DNA of 64,000 nucleotides from Bacteroidales bacterium (lineage in GTDB: Bacteria > Bacteroidota > Bacteroidia > Bacteroidales > ML635J-15). A program made the position numbers and the translations under genes. The stretch lies in assembly GCA_031275085.1 (NCBI GenBank), contig JAISPG010000044.1, positions 1-64,000 on the forward strand, read 5' to 3'. Shown piece by piece: positions 43,060-52,597 of this stretch (its first letter is position 1; every line of letters starts with the position of its first letter). Below the pieces are notes generated by a model that was not told where the DNA came from, made no database searches, and saw nothing but the letters and a program-made list of their open reading frames with translations.

Positions 43060-44190
43060 ATGAAATTTAGGATAACACATAAAGATAATAGTACATTTGC
43101 GCGTACTGGTATTATAAGTACCGGACACGGGGAAATAGAAACACCTGTTTTTATGCCCGTAGGAACAGCCGGTACTGTAAAAGGTGTACATATTCCTGAG
43201 TTAAGAAAAGATATAAATGCCCAGATAATTTTAGGTAATACTTATCATTTGTATTTACGTCCGGGTATTGATATAATACATAAAGCCGGAGGATTACATA
43301 AATTTAACGGTTGGGACGGACCTATTTTAACAGATAGCGGAGGGTTCCAGGTGTTTTCGCTTGCGGAAAATCGTAAACTTACGGAAGACGGAGCAATGTT
43401 CCGTAGTCATATTGATGGTTCCAAACATATATTCACACCAGAGAATGTAGTAGAAATACAAAGAAATATCGGTGCAGATATAATAATGGCTTTTGACGAG
43501 TGTACTCCATATCCGTGTGATTATAAATATGCTTCAAAATCGCTGGATCTTACACAAAAATGGTTATTAAGAGGATGGAAAAAGTTCAATCAAACAGAAC
43601 CTTTATATAATTATCCTCAGACCTTTTTCCCGATCGTTCAGGGATCTGTATACAAAGACTTACGTAAAGATGCTGCGAGATTTATTTCAGATCTGGGAGC
43701 TGATGGTAACGCAATCGGAGGACTATCGGTAGGAGAACCCGCAGAACAAATGTATGAAATGATTGATGTAGTGAATGAAGTCCTGCCGCAGGATAAACCG
43801 CGTTATCTTATGGGAGTAGGAACACCTGTAAACCTTTTGGAAGGAATAGAGAGAGGAATAGATATGTTCGATTGCGTTATGCCTACACGAAATGCGAGAA
43901 ACGGAATGCTCTTCACTTCCAAAGGGACAATAAATATGAAAAATAAAAAATGGGAGGACGATTTTTCTCCTGTAGATGAAGCAGGAACTACTTTTGTTGA
44001 TAAATTTTACACAAAAGCATATTTAAGGCATCTTATAATTTCAGGAGAAATTTTGGGAGCACAAATTGCCAGTATTCATAATCTTGGCTTTTATACCGAA
44101 CTTATGAGACAAGCCAGAGAGCATATAAAAGCAGGAACATTTCCCGGCTGGAAAAAAGAAATGGTTGAGAAACTAAATCAAAGGTTATAA
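43060..44190 (+). CDS. tgt: Queuine/preQ1 tRNA-guanine transglycosylase
   Basis: 376 residues. Exchanges guanine 34 for preQ1 in tRNAs with GUN anticodons. Signatures present: GNTYHLYLRPG, LTDSGGFQVFSLA with the catalytic Asp, DECTPYP, QGSVYKDLRKDAA, GGLSVGEP, and the nucleophile Asp region FDCVMPTRNARNG. The usual zinc-binding CxCxxC motif at the C-terminus is replaced here: the region after MKNKKWEDDFSPVDE lacks Cys, as also occurs in other Bacteroidetes Tgt proteins (from memory). It is directly followed, at 0 bases, by the permease gene. Confidence 0.95.
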   Translation: MKFRITHKDNSTFARTGIISTGHGEIETPVFMPVGTAGTVKGVHIPELRKDINAQIILGNTYHLYLRPGIDIIHKAGGLHKFNGWDGPILTDSGGFQVFSLAENRKLTEDGAMFRSHIDGSKHIFTPENVVEIQRNIGADIIMAFDECTPYPCDYKYASKSLDLTQKWLLRGWKKFNQTEPLYNYPQTFFPIVQGSVYKDLRKDAARFISDLGADGNAIGGLSVGEPAEQMYEMIDVVNEVLPQDKPRYLMGVGTPVNLLEGIERGIDMFDCVMPTRNARNGMLFTSKGTINMKNKKWEDDFSPVDEAGTTFVDKFYTKAYLRHLIISGEILGAQIASIHNLGFYTELMRQAREHIKAGTFPGWKKEMVEKLNQRL

Positions 44191-45273
44191 TTGAAAAAGC
44201 TGGATATATATATTATAAAGAAATTTCTTGGCACATTCTTCTTTGCTATAGCTCTGATAATTAGTGTTGCTATAGTGTTTGACCTTTCCGAAAAAATGGA
44301 TAATTTTCTGGATAGAGGAGCGCCTTTAAGAGCTATTGTTTTTGACTACTATTTTAATTTTATCCCCTACTTTGCCAATATGTTCAGTTATTTATTTGTA
44401 TTCATTGCTGTAATATTCTTTACATCCAGAATGGCTTCAAAATCTGAATTTATTGCTATGTTCAGTAGTGGTATAAGTTTGAACAGATTATTAATCCCTT
44501 ATTTTATATCTGCTTTTATTATTGCTGTGTTTTCATTTGTTCTTGGTAATTATGTAATACCTAATTCAAATAAAAAACGACTTGATTTTGAAGATACATA
44601 TGTACGTCGTACCGGGACAACAGTAGGATCATCAGGACTTCACAGGCAGGTTTATCCGGGCATATATTTTTATGTATATAATTATACTTCACATAATAAC
44701 ATAGGTGTACGCCCTACTCTGGAAAAATTTGAAGGAGAAGAACTTAAATCCAAACTTTCTGCAGAAATCATGATCTGGGATTCCGTGGTTCAGAAATGGA
44801 AATTTCAGAACTATCTTATAAGGAACATTGATGGTGATAAAGAAGAAATAATAATGGGATCATCAATTGATACCAGTTTTAATGTATTACCATCCGATTT
44901 TACAAAAAGAGTGAGAATAGTTGAATCAATGACAAGGCAAGAGTTAAATGCTTATATAGCCGAACAACGATTATCAGGGACATCAGAAGTAATTGCAAGT
45001 GAAATTGAAAAATATAACAGGATAGCTGCTCCTTTTTCTACATTTATTTTAACAGTAATAGGTTTTTCGCTGTCAATAAAAAAGGTCAGAAGCGGAGGGC
45101 TTGGTTTGAATATAGGTATAGGGTTACTTTTAAGTTTTACATATATCCTATTCATGAAATTTTCCAGTGTATTTGCTCTTAACGGAGTATTTTCCGCGGA
45201 ATTTTCGGTTTGGGTACCTAATATAATTTATGGAATAATAGCAACTGTTGTATTCTTTACAACACCAGATTAA
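44191..45273 (+). CDS. lptG: LptF/LptG-family permease
   Basis: 360 residues. Permease subunit of the lipopolysaccharide-exporting ABC transporter LptB2FG in the inner membrane. The start codon is TTG at 44191, immediately after the tgt stop; the next ATG would remove the first membrane helix (KKLDIYIIKKFLGTFFFAIAL), so the TTG is well supported. Three N-terminal helices, a periplasmic beta-jellyroll (~130-255) and three C-terminal helices (APFSTFILTVIGFSLSIKK, LLLSFTYILFMKF, WVPNIIYGIIATVVFF) are visible. Whether it is LptF or LptG cannot be told from this window. Confidence 0.9.
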   Translation: MKKLDIYIIKKFLGTFFFAIALIISVAIVFDLSEKMDNFLDRGAPLRAIVFDYYFNFIPYFANMFSYLFVFIAVIFFTSRMASKSEFIAMFSSGISLNRLLIPYFISAFIIAVFSFVLGNYVIPNSNKKRLDFEDTYVRRTGTTVGSSGLHRQVYPGIYFYVYNYTSHNNIGVRPTLEKFEGEELKSKLSAEIMIWDSVVQKWKFQNYLIRNIDGDKEEIIMGSSIDTSFNVLPSDFTKRVRIVESMTRQELNAYIAEQRLSGTSEVIASEIEKYNRIAAPFSTFILTVIGFSLSIKKVRSGGLGLNIGIGLLLSFTYILFMKFSSVFALNGVFSAEFSVWVPNIIYGIIATVVFFTTPD

Positions 45274-45362
45274 AAAAATTAAGGAATTAATGAAAGATAA
45301 AATATATAATCAAAATTTTAATCTTTCATAAAATAAAATAAGTATAACCAAATTTTAATAAT

Positions 45363-46907
45363 ATGGGTAACATTAAAAAGATCGAAACTTTAAACCAAAA
45401 GCGAAAAGAAACAATGCTTGGTGGTGGAGAAAAAGCGATTCAAAAACAAAAAGAGTCAGGTAAACTTACCGCTCGTGAACGTATAGATCTATTATTAGAT
45501 AAAGGTTCATTTAATGAATATGATCTCTTTGCCCAACATGAAGGCAGAGATTTCGGAATGAGCGACAAGGTACTTAATGGCGATGGAGTTATTATTGGCA
45601 CAGGTACAGTTAACGGAAGTCCCGTATGTGTATTTGCTCAGGATTTTACAGTATCCGGAGGTTCATTAGGACTCATGCATGCAAAGAAAATCACTAAAAT
45701 AATGGATGTTGCATTGAATATGCGCATTCCATTAATTGGAATAAACGATTCGGGAGGAGCCAGAATACAAGAAGGAGTAAGTGCACTTGCCGGTTATGGT
45801 GAAATATTTTACAGAAATACACAAGCCAGCGGAGTGATTCCTCAAATTTCAGTAATACTCGGTCCTTGTGCCGGCGGAGCAGTATATTCTCCGGCTCTAA
45901 CAGATTATGTTTTTGTGGTTGATAAAGTTTCCAAGATGTTTATTACAGGTCCGGAAGTAATAAAAACCGTACTGGGAGAAGAAATTTCCATGGAAGATCT
46001 TGGAGGTGCAAGAGTGCATAGTGAGATAACAGGTAATGCCCATTTTTTTGCAGAAAATGAGGATGATTGTTTTAAACAGATCAGAAAACTTCTGTCTTTT
46101 ATACCTCACAACAATAAGAAAGCAGCTGAAGAAAAGGAAACTAAAATGCCTGCTTTAAAGCTGGATATAAATAAGATTGTACCTGAAGATCCGACAAAAC
46201 CATACGATGTACGTGATGTAATTAAATCTGTAATAGATGATTCCGACTTTGTTGAAGTTCAGGAAAAGTTTGCACAGAACATAGTTGTAGGATATGGAAG
46301 AATTAATGGAAAAACTGTAGGGTTCATTGCAAACCAACCTTTATATCTTGCCGGAGTATTGGATGTAGATTCTTCAGATAAAGCAGCCAGATTTATTCGT
46401 TATTGTGATGCTTTCAATATACCGGTAGTAACATTTGTGGATTTACCGGGCTATCTTCCCGGAGTAGACCAGGAACATGCCGGTGTTATACGTCACGGGG
46501 CAAAAATATTATATGCATACAGCGAAGCTACTGTACCTAAAATTACCGTTATTTTACGTAAAGCTTATGGAGGAGGATATATAGCAATGAGTTCCCGCCA
46601 TTTAAATGCTGATTTTGTATATGCATGGCCTACAGCAGAAATTGCAGTAATGGGACCTCAAGGAGCAGCAAATATTATTTTCAGGAAAGAAATAATGGAA
46701 GCTGAGAATCCTGAAGAAATGAGAAAACAAAAAGTTGAAGAATATAAGGAACGTTTTGCAAATCCTTATGTTGCTGCAGCCAGAGGATATGTAGATTCTG
46801 TTATCGAACCTTCCGAAACCAGAAACATGCTGATTCATTCTTTGAAAATATGTGAAAACAAAGCAGAGGTAAAAACAGAAAAGAAACATGGAATTCCACC
46901 ATTTTAA
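45363..46907 (+). CDS. Acyl-CoA carboxylase beta subunit (carboxyltransferase; propionyl/methylmalonyl-CoA type)
   Basis: 514 residues, the size of MmdA/PccB. Transfers carboxyl groups between carboxybiotin and acyl-CoA. The two crotonase-like halves are recognisable: AQDFTVSGGSLGLMHAKKI, NDSGGARIQEGVSAL, GPCAGGAVYSPAL in the first, and FIANQPLYLAGVLDVDSSDKAARFIRYCDAF, FVDLPGYLPGVDQEHAGVIRHGAK and LRKAYGGGYIAMSSR in the second. A biotinyl-domain protein follows 11 bases downstream. In Bacteroidales these take part in methylmalonyl-CoA decarboxylation and the succinate-propionate pathway; exact substrate is inferred. Confidence 0.93.
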   Translation: MGNIKKIETLNQKRKETMLGGGEKAIQKQKESGKLTARERIDLLLDKGSFNEYDLFAQHEGRDFGMSDKVLNGDGVIIGTGTVNGSPVCVFAQDFTVSGGSLGLMHAKKITKIMDVALNMRIPLIGINDSGGARIQEGVSALAGYGEIFYRNTQASGVIPQISVILGPCAGGAVYSPALTDYVFVVDKVSKMFITGPEVIKTVLGEEISMEDLGGARVHSEITGNAHFFAENEDDCFKQIRKLLSFIPHNNKKAAEEKETKMPALKLDINKIVPEDPTKPYDVRDVIKSVIDDSDFVEVQEKFAQNIVVGYGRINGKTVGFIANQPLYLAGVLDVDSSDKAARFIRYCDAFNIPVVTFVDLPGYLPGVDQEHAGVIRHGAKILYAYSEATVPKITVILRKAYGGGYIAMSSRHLNADFVYAWPTAEIAVMGPQGAANIIFRKEIMEAENPEEMRKQKVEEYKERFANPYVAAARGYVDSVIEPSETRNMLIHSLKICENKAEVKTEKKHGIPPF

Positions 46908-46918
46908 TATTATAAGTT

Positions 46919-47233
46919 ATGGATGAAAATAAAAAGATCATTATTAAAATAGATGATAGTGAATACACAACCTTTTCTACTCCGTCTTATGAAAAAAAGG
47001 AAAAATGGAAAAAGCCTGATTCAAGAAATATTCTTGCGATTATCCCGGGAACTGTTGTTGATATTTTTGTAAAAGAAGGCGATAAAGTAAAAGCCGGAGA
47101 CAATATGCTGGTTATTGAAGCTATGAAAATGAATAATCAGATACTTTTTGAAAAGGATGGAATTGTTGATAAAATATTTGTTTCTAAAGGAGATGTGATT
47201 TCTAAAGGACAGATATTATCGGTATTAAAGTAG
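46919..47233 (+). CDS. Biotin carboxyl carrier protein
   Basis: 104 residues. A biotinyl-lipoyl attachment domain occupies the last ~70: IPGTVVDIFVKEGDKVKAGDNMLVIEAMKMNNQI with the biotinylated Lys in EAMKM, and the DKIFVSKGDVISKGQIL second half. Carrier for the carboxylase encoded upstream. A small OadG-like subunit is not seen next to it. Confidence 0.93.
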   Translation: MDENKKIIIKIDDSEYTTFSTPSYEKKEKWKKPDSRNILAIIPGTVVDIFVKEGDKVKAGDNMLVIEAMKMNNQILFEKDGIVDKIFVSKGDVISKGQILSVLK

Positions 47234-47250
47234 AAAATCTAATAAATTTT

Positions 47251-47294
47251 ATAACAAAAAAATACGATCTTTTCAGATCGTATTTTTTTGTTAT
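47251..47294. terminator. Strong hairpin terminator after the carboxylase operon
   Basis: Perfect 20-base arms (47251-47270 and 47275-47294) with a TTTC loop; the right arm contains a run of seven T. It lies 17 bases after the biotinyl protein stop and could work in both directions. Confidence 0.85.
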
Positions 47295-47463
47295 AAAATT
47301 ATGACCATATTATATATTTTCAGAAGTATAAGAAAAACTTTATAATAACTGAATTATCCTAATCTTAAATATTTTAAGTTTTTTTACAAAAATCTTTATA
47401 AAAAACATAAATCTCAGGCAACTTTTTTTGATTAATTCAGTCTTATTAATAAATACTAATGCT

Positions 47464-47802
47464 ATGGAAACACAAAATACATATCCTTTATTAAAGGAAA
47501 GCCTTGATTTCACGGCAAGAGTTATAAATTACTCCGAAATACTTGAGCAGGAAAAGAAAAAAACCATTGCATTAAAACTTATGCATTCCGGTATAAAGAT
47601 AAATTCTTATTTGTTTGAAGCAAAAACTGCAATAAGGATTGATGATATTAACTTAAAACTCCAGAAAGCAAAAATTAGTACGGAAGAAGCCTTATATTGG
47701 TTGAAACAATGTGTCAAAAGTAATTATCTACCAAATGATTCAAACGTTTTTGATATGGGAATTAAACTTTCAGAAAATATATCAAAATCTATAAAACCCT
47801 AA
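47464..47802 (+). CDS. Four-helix-bundle protein (S23/IVP-like)
   Basis: 112 residues from ATG 47464 (METQNTY); an upstream ATG at 47428 is less likely. The pattern KESLDFTARVINYSEILEQEKKKTIALKLMHSGIKINSYLFEAK...ALYWLKQC is that of the four-helix-bundle proteins related to those encoded in 23S rRNA intervening sequences and common as free genes in Bacteroidetes. Function unknown; relatives may bind RNA or act as small scaffolds. A hairpin follows 24 bases after the stop. Confidence 0.8.
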   Translation: METQNTYPLLKESLDFTARVINYSEILEQEKKKTIALKLMHSGIKINSYLFEAKTAIRIDDINLKLQKAKISTEEALYWLKQCVKSNYLPNDSNVFDMGIKLSENISKSIKP

Positions 47803-47826
47803 ATAAAGCTCAAATAATCTGATTAA

Positions 47827-47856
47827 TGAGGCTGTCCAAAAGTAAGGATAGCCTCA
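47827..47856 (+). terminator. Hairpin after the four-helix-bundle gene
   Basis: Arms TGAGGCTGTCC and GGATAGCCTCA pair over 11 bases with one mismatch (G:T), loop of 8, followed by ATTTTATTA. Fits a weak rho-independent terminator. Confidence 0.55.
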
Positions 47857-48091
47857 ATTTTATTATATGGTTATCATTATCTTTAATAAATAATTCAAAA
47901 ATTAGAGTTTATCATTGTAAAATCAACTAAATATAATCTTTCTTATTAATAAAGTACTATATACGTCGTACTGAAAAATTCATATATCGTTAATATACGA
48001 ATAAGAATTTAAATAAGAGGTATATTTTTAAACATTTACCATAACTATAATATTAAAAATATATAAACGATATCAGTAAAATATTTTAAAA

Positions 48092-48122
48092 TTGTTAATT
48101 AAGAAAAATACTTATAACTTTA
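48092..48122 (+). promoter_or_regulatory. Promoter of the nucleotide-sugar operon
   Basis: TTG (48092-48094), 20 bases, TAACTTTA (48115-48122), one mismatch from TAnnTTTG, 32 bases before the first ATG. Confidence 0.55.
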
Positions 48123-48154
48123 CACTCTGATAGTGTGAAATTTATTCTTAACAT

Positions 48155-49090
48155 ATGAAGAAGATACTGGTAACAGGAGGTGCCGGATTTATCGGATCCC
48201 ACTTGTGCGAAAGGTTATTAAATGAAGGAAATGAAGTTATTTGTCTTGATAATTACTTCACGGGAACCAAAAGGAATGTTGTACATCTTTTGAATAATCC
48301 TTATTTTGAACTTATAAGACACGATGTTACCACACCTTTTTTTATTGAAGCAGATGAAATATATAATCTTGCTTGTCCTGCATCCCCGATTCATTATCAG
48401 TATAATCCGATTAAAACGATAAAGACTTCGGTAATGGGGGCAATTAATGTGTTGGGGCTGGCTAAAAGAACCAAGGCAAAAATTTTACAGGCATCTACAA
48501 GCGAAATTTATGGAGATCCTATTGTTCATCCGCAGGTTGAAGATTATTGGGGAAATGTAAATCCTATTGGTTTGCGCTCCTGTTATGATGAAGGAAAACG
48601 CTGTGCAGAATCTTTATTTATGAATTATCACAAACAAAATAATGTCAGAATAAAGATTATCAGGATTTTTAATACATATGGACCAAATATGCACCCAAAT
48701 GACGGGCGTGTTATATCAAATTTTATTGTTCAGGCTCTTAATAACAAACCGTTAACTATTTATGGTAATGGTTTGCAGACCCGAAGTTTTCAATATATCG
48801 ACGATCTTGTTGAGGGAATGATAAGGATGATGTCTACGGCTGACGATATTATCGGACCTGTAAATATTGGAAATCCCAATGAATTTACAATGCTGGAACT
48901 TGCAACAAAAATAATAGATGTCACCGGTTCCGGAAGTAAAATAGAATATTTTAAATTACCTGATGATGATCCGGTACAACGTCAACCCGATATAAGCCTG
49001 GCAAAAAAAATATTGCACAACTGGGAACCAAAAATACAACTGGAAGAAGGATTAATTAAGACTATAGAATATTTTAAAAAAATATTATAA
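48155..49090 (+). CDS. UDP-glucuronate decarboxylase (UDP-xylose synthase-type SDR)
   Basis: 311 residues, extended short-chain dehydrogenase. NAD-binding GGAGFIGSH at 8-16, [19 protein letters not shown], the serine-tyrosine-lysine triad with YDEGKRCAE (YxxxK), and [15 protein letters not shown] are all as in UDP-xylose synthase/UXS. The product would be UDP-xylose, an envelope-polysaccharide donor. The ATG of rfbA overlaps its TAA stop region, so translation is coupled. It occupies the position normally held by rfbB (dTDP-glucose 4,6-dehydratase), which has close fold but different motifs (YAASKA instead of YDEGKR). Confidence 0.92.
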   Translation: MKKILVTGGAGFIGSHLCERLLNEGNEVICLDNYFTGTKRNVVHLLNNPYFELIRHDVTTPFFIEADEIYNLACPASPIHYQYNPIKTIKTSVMGAINVLGLAKRTKAKILQASTSEIYGDPIVHPQVEDYWGNVNPIGLRSCYDEGKRCAESLFMNYHKQNNVRIKIIRIFNTYGPNMHPNDGRVISNFIVQALNNKPLTIYGNGLQTRSFQYIDDLVEGMIRMMSTADDIIGPVNIGNPNEFTMLELATKIIDVTGSGSKIEYFKLPDDDPVQRQPDISLAKKILHNWEPKIQLEEGLIKTIEYFKKIL

Positions 49091-49974
49091 TGAAAGGAAT
49101 AATTTTAGCAGGAGGAGCAGGAACCAGACTTCATCCTATGACTATCAGCATATCAAAGCAAATAATCCCTGTTTATGATAAACCTATGATATATTATCCT
49201 TTATCAACTCTGATGCTTGCCGGAATTAAAGAAGTTCTGGTAATATCAACACAACAAGATATCGGATTGTACGAGAGGTTGCTTGGAGACGGTTCCCAGT
49301 TGGGAATGAAAATCAGCTACAAGATACAACCTTCACCTGATGGTCTGGCACAGGCATTTATTCTTGGAGAAGAATTTATCGGAAATGATAATGTATGTTT
49401 AGTACTGGGAGATAATATTTTTTATGGTCAGGGTTTTGGACATATTTTACTTGAAGCGTCAAAACTTGAAGACGGAGCGATTATTTTCGGATATTATGTA
49501 AATGATCCTCAAAGATATGGAGTTGCAGAATTTGATAAACATGGTAAAGTGATTTCAATAGAAGAAAAACCATTTACTCCTAAATCAAATTATGCTGTTA
49601 CCGGTCTTTATTTTTACAGCAATGATGTTGTAAAAAAAGCTAAAAATTTAAAACCATCAAAACGTGGAGAACTTGAAATAACAGACCTGAATAATTTATT
49701 CCTTGAAGAAAACCGGTTGCAGATAAAATTGTTAGGCAGAGGTTTCGCCTGGTTGGATACAGGAACTCCTGAAAGTCTGTTGCAAGCGGCTAACTTCATT
49801 GAAACAATAGAGACCCGCCAGGGATTAAAGGCTTCATGTATAGAAGAAATAGCATACAGAAGAGGATTTATCAACAAAGACCAGTTCGGGAAATTGATAA
49901 AACCTTTAGAAAAAAGTAATTATGGTCAATATCTTAAGAAAATATTGAATGAAAATATTCCTTTACCTTTATGA
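49090..49974 (+). CDS. rfbA: Glucose-1-phosphate thymidylyltransferase
   Basis: 294 residues. Makes dTDP-glucose from dTTP and glucose 1-phosphate, first step of dTDP-rhamnose synthesis. Nucleotidyltransferase motif [11 protein letters not shown] at 8-18, [28 protein letters not shown] and VEEKP-type [28 protein letters not shown] are all present and the length is canonical. It overlaps the next gene (rfbC) by 4 bases and the preceding gene by one. Confidence 0.95.
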   Translation: MKGIILAGGAGTRLHPMTISISKQIIPVYDKPMIYYPLSTLMLAGIKEVLVISTQQDIGLYERLLGDGSQLGMKISYKIQPSPDGLAQAFILGEEFIGNDNVCLVLGDNIFYGQGFGHILLEASKLEDGAIIFGYYVNDPQRYGVAEFDKHGKVISIEEKPFTPKSNYAVTGLYFYSNDVVKKAKNLKPSKRGELEITDLNNLFLEENRLQIKLLGRGFAWLDTGTPESLLQAANFIETIETRQGLKASCIEEIAYRRGFINKDQFGKLIKPLEKSNYGQYLKKILNENIPLPL

Positions 49975-50519
49975 AAATTATAGAAACAGGTATAAAAGAT
50001 CTTTTTGTAATAGAATCACAGGTTTTTGGAGATAGTCGCGGATATTTTTCAGAATCCTGGAATAAAGAAATATTTCGTAAGAATGGGATTGATTTCACTC
50101 CTGTTCAGCAAAATGAATCGAGTTCATGTTATGGAGTCATTCGCGGGCTTCATTACCAGTTAAATCCTTTTTCCCAGGCAAAATTAGTTAAAGTAGTACT
50201 GGGCGAAGTGTTGGATGTTGCAGTTGATTTAAGAAAAGACTCCCCGACTTTCGGTAAACATTATTCAATTATTCTATCGTCAAAAAATAAAAAACAATTT
50301 TTTATCCCTAAAGGTTTTGCTCACGGATTTTCGGTGTTATCAGAAAATGCAATATTTTCTTATTTATGTGATAATTTTTATAATCCTGATCTGGAAAGAG
50401 GTATAAAGTATAATGATGAGTTCCTTGATATAAACTGGCAAATTCCTGAAAACGAAGAAATAGTATCGGATAAGGATAAAAATAATGCTATTTTTTTGGA
50501 TGCTGAAAAAAATTTTTAA
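49971..50519 (+). CDS. rfbC: dTDP-4-dehydrorhamnose 3,5-epimerase
   Basis: 182 residues, cupin-fold RmlC. Typical motifs: [35 protein letters not shown] (HxxxxxxxRGLHxQ-like catalytic region), [21 protein letters not shown], and [16 protein letters not shown]. The operon order rfbA-rfbC-rfbD is standard. It overlaps rfbA by 4 bases. Confidence 0.95.
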   Translation: MKIIETGIKDLFVIESQVFGDSRGYFSESWNKEIFRKNGIDFTPVQQNESSSCYGVIRGLHYQLNPFSQAKLVKVVLGEVLDVAVDLRKDSPTFGKHYSIILSSKNKKQFFIPKGFAHGFSVLSENAIFSYLCDNFYNPDLERGIKYNDEFLDINWQIPENEEIVSDKDKNNAIFLDAEKNF

Positions 50520-50521
50520 TA

Positions 50522-51397
50522 ATGAAATATATTTTAGTGACCGGAGCCAACGGACAACTTGGAAAGAAAATAAGAGACCTTACGATTGATAACAAGGAAC
50601 TTAAATTTATATTTTGCGATATAGAAGAATTTGATATTACAAAGGTCGAAGAAGTTAACAAGTTTTTTGAAGGAACTAGTATTGATCTGGTTATCAACTG
50701 TGCGGCATTCACTGCTGTCGACCTTGCAGAGTCCGAACAGGAAGCCGCATACTCAGTAAATTCTTATGCTCCCGGATTATTAGCTAAGGCAACAAACATA
50801 CAAAAGGCAAAAATCATACATATATCAACTGATTATGTATTTGACGGTACAAAAAATACGCCTTACTCCGAAAAAGATAAAACAAATCCGACATCCGTAT
50901 ACGGAAAAACAAAACTGGAAGGAGAACAAAATACTATAAAAGAAAATCCGGATGCTATAATTATAAGAACTTCATGGCTTTATAGCGAATATGGAAAAAA
51001 CTTTACCAAAACAATTATAGAATTGGGAAAGAAAAAAGATTTTCTTAAAGTCGTATACGATCAGGTCGGAACACCAACTTATGCAGGTGATTTAGCTGAA
51101 GCCGTTTTAAGTATTGTATATAAATATTTTAATGAAAATTTCTGGATCCCGGGTATTTATCATTTTTCAAATCAGGGAGTATGTTCGTGGTATGATTTTG
51201 CTGTAAAAATATTGAATTCCTGTAATATAAATATAGATATCTTTCCTGTTTTAAGTAATGAATTTCCGACAGTAGCAATCCGCCCTAAATATAGTGTACT
51301 TAATAAAGAAAAGATTATTAAAAACTATGGAATAAATATTCCTCATTGGGTTAAGTCATGTGAAAAAATGCTACTGACTTATAAAGATTTTGCCTGA
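50522..51397 (+). CDS. rfbD: dTDP-4-dehydrorhamnose reductase
   Basis: 291 residues. SDR that reduces dTDP-4-dehydrorhamnose to dTDP-L-rhamnose. VTGANGQLGKK near the start, HISTDYVFDGTKNTPYSEKDKTNPTSVYGKTKLEGE (YGKTK active site) and RTSWLYSEYGKNF are diagnostic. Last gene of the operon, followed by a terminator hairpin at 51417. It sits 2 bases after rfbC. Confidence 0.95.
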   Translation: MKYILVTGANGQLGKKIRDLTIDNKELKFIFCDIEEFDITKVEEVNKFFEGTSIDLVINCAAFTAVDLAESEQEAAYSVNSYAPGLLAKATNIQKAKIIHISTDYVFDGTKNTPYSEKDKTNPTSVYGKTKLEGEQNTIKENPDAIIIRTSWLYSEYGKNFTKTIIELGKKKDFLKVVYDQVGTPTYAGDLAEAVLSIVYKYFNENFWIPGIYHFSNQGVCSWYDFAVKILNSCNINIDIFPVLSNEFPTVAIRPKYSVLNKEKIIKNYGINIPHWVKSCEKMLLTYKDFA

Positions 51398-51416
51398 TTT
51401 TACACTATAACTAAAA

Positions 51417-51449
51417 AAGACCGGTCTCTTTATGCCGGCCTTTAAAATT
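51417..51449. terminator. Hairpin between convergent rfbD and ssb genes
   Basis: AAAGACCGG and CCGGCCTTT pair over 9 bases with one mismatch around a ~15-base loop; runs of A and T at both sides fit a bidirectional terminator for the two convergent operons. Confidence 0.6.
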
Positions 51450-51465
51450 TCGATAACTAATTAAA

Positions 51466-51792
51466 TTATAGTTTTTTTGGTCTGCAAATAATTTCATTAA
51501 CCACAACTTCAGTAATATATTTTTTTATTCCTGTTTTATCTTCATAGCTTCTGTTAACCAATTTGCCGTTTATCACAACTTCTGAGCCTTTCTCACATTT
51601 CTCGCTTATGATTTCGGCTGTTTTACCCCATGCTACAATATTGTGCCAGTAAGTTTTAGTTTCATTATTATTTTTTGAGTATTCAGTTGTTGCAACTGAA
51701 AATCTTGCCATTTTTTTACCGCTTTGCAGTGTTGATATTGCCGGTGAATTACCCAGATTCCCGATCAATTGTACGTGATTCTTAAGATTCAT
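51466..51792 (-). CDS. Single-stranded DNA-binding protein, copy 1
   Basis: 108 residues, OB-fold SSB. MNLKNHVQLIGNLGNSPAISTLQSGKKMARFSVATTEYSKN, TYWHNIVAWGKTAEII and KGSEVVINGKLVNRSYEDKTGIKKYITEVVVNEI are canonical. It lacks the acidic C-terminal tail (DDDIPF-like) of the replicative SSB, so it is probably an accessory paralogue. Third in a minus-strand run of three ssb genes, 30 bases apart. Confidence 0.92.
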   Translation of the reverse strand: MNLKNHVQLIGNLGNSPAISTLQSGKKMARFSVATTEYSKNNNETKTYWHNIVAWGKTAEIISEKCEKGSEVVINGKLVNRSYEDKTGIKKYITEVVVNEIICRPKKL

Positions 51793-51822
51793 AATTTTAT
51801 CTTTTATTAATTTAAACTTCTT

Positions 51823-52194
51823 TTAAGCTCTGTTTTCTATGCTGTTCATTGTTCTCTCAGTTATATATGAGTTCCCCCTGCATAATATAGTGTTTGCCAC
51901 TACCTCTGTAATATACTGTTTCGTTCCGTTTTTGTCAGTATATGAGCGTTGAGTCAAACGACCGTCAATTACTACTTCACTACCCGTTGTCAGATTCTTT
52001 TCTGCAATTTCTGCTATTTTACCCCATGCTACTATAATATGCCATTGTGTATCTTTAACATATTTGTTGTCTTTTTTGTAAACATCTGACGTTGCTAATG
52101 TGAAACGAGTCAGCTTATTTCCACTCTCAAAATTTTTAATTACCGGCACACTTCCCAGATTACCGATTAATTGTACACGATTTCTTAAATTCAT
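51823..52194 (-). CDS. Single-stranded DNA-binding protein, copy 2
   Basis: 123 residues, close to copy 1 through the OB-fold (RVQLIGNLGSVPVIKNFESGNKLTRFTLATSD, TQWHIIVAWGKIAEIAEKN, EVVIDGRLTQRSYTDKNGTKQYITEVVANTI) with a distinct 18-residue tail. It too lacks the acidic tip for protein interaction. It starts 31 bases after copy 3 ends. Confidence 0.92.
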   Translation of the reverse strand: MNLRNRVQLIGNLGSVPVIKNFESGNKLTRFTLATSDVYKKDNKYVKDTQWHIIVAWGKIAEIAEKNLTTGSEVVIDGRLTQRSYTDKNGTKQYITEVVANTILCRGNSYITERTMNSIENRA

Positions 52195-52225
52195 AATATT
52201 ATTTTTTAGGTTTTACATTATATGT

Positions 52226-52597
52226 TTAGTTTTTGATATTCTGTTTACTGTTACGTTTTATTGAATGTTTTATATTTCTGTACGATATACTTTCAATTAA
52301 TATTTCTGATATCTTTTTTACATTATCCGTTGTGTTAGTAGTTTCATTTGCTGTCCAATAACCATTTAATATTATTTCAGTATCTTTTAAAATATTTTCT
52401 TCTATTTTTTCTGCTGTTTTATCCCATGCTACAGCTATTAAACGCTTGTTTTTACTTATCAGCCTGCCTTTTTCTTTTATTATTAAGGGTGCAATTATTT
52501 GTATGCGTATTAGTTTATGCCCGTTTTTAAAGTTTTTAATTTCCGATTTTTCCTTTAATTGCCCTGTAACTTGTATGTGATCTATAAAATTTTTCAT
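52226..52597 (-). CDS. Divergent single-stranded DNA-binding protein, copy 3
   Basis: 123 residues, first of the trio. The fold pattern is retained (FIDHIQVTGQLKEKSEIKNFKNGHKLIRIQI, LIAVAWDKTAEKIEE, TEIILNGYWTANE, SEILIESISYRN), but it is much diverged and ends in a basic tail (KHSIKRNSKQNIKN) instead of an acidic one, which would suit nonspecific nucleic-acid contact. It may be evolving a new role. Confidence 0.8.
   Translation of the reverse strand: MKNFIDHIQVTGQLKEKSEIKNFKNGHKLIRIQIIAPLIIKEKGRLISKNKRLIAVAWDKTAEKIEENILKDTEIILNGYWTANETTNTTDNVKKISEILIESISYRNIKHSIKRNSKQNIKN

Larger units (their letters stand above)
47803..48154. other. Intergenic region: terminator then nucleotide-sugar operon promoter
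   Basis: 352 bases. It holds the hairpin at 47827-47856 and the promoter at 48092-48122. The rest is A/T-rich with no reading frame I would support. Confidence 0.6.

Noticed and set aside
47827-47856. A second copy of the MITE end (GAGGCTGTCC resembles AGACTGTCTT)
   Set aside because: It forms a compact hairpin directly after a gene and is followed by T-rich DNA, so a terminator explains it.
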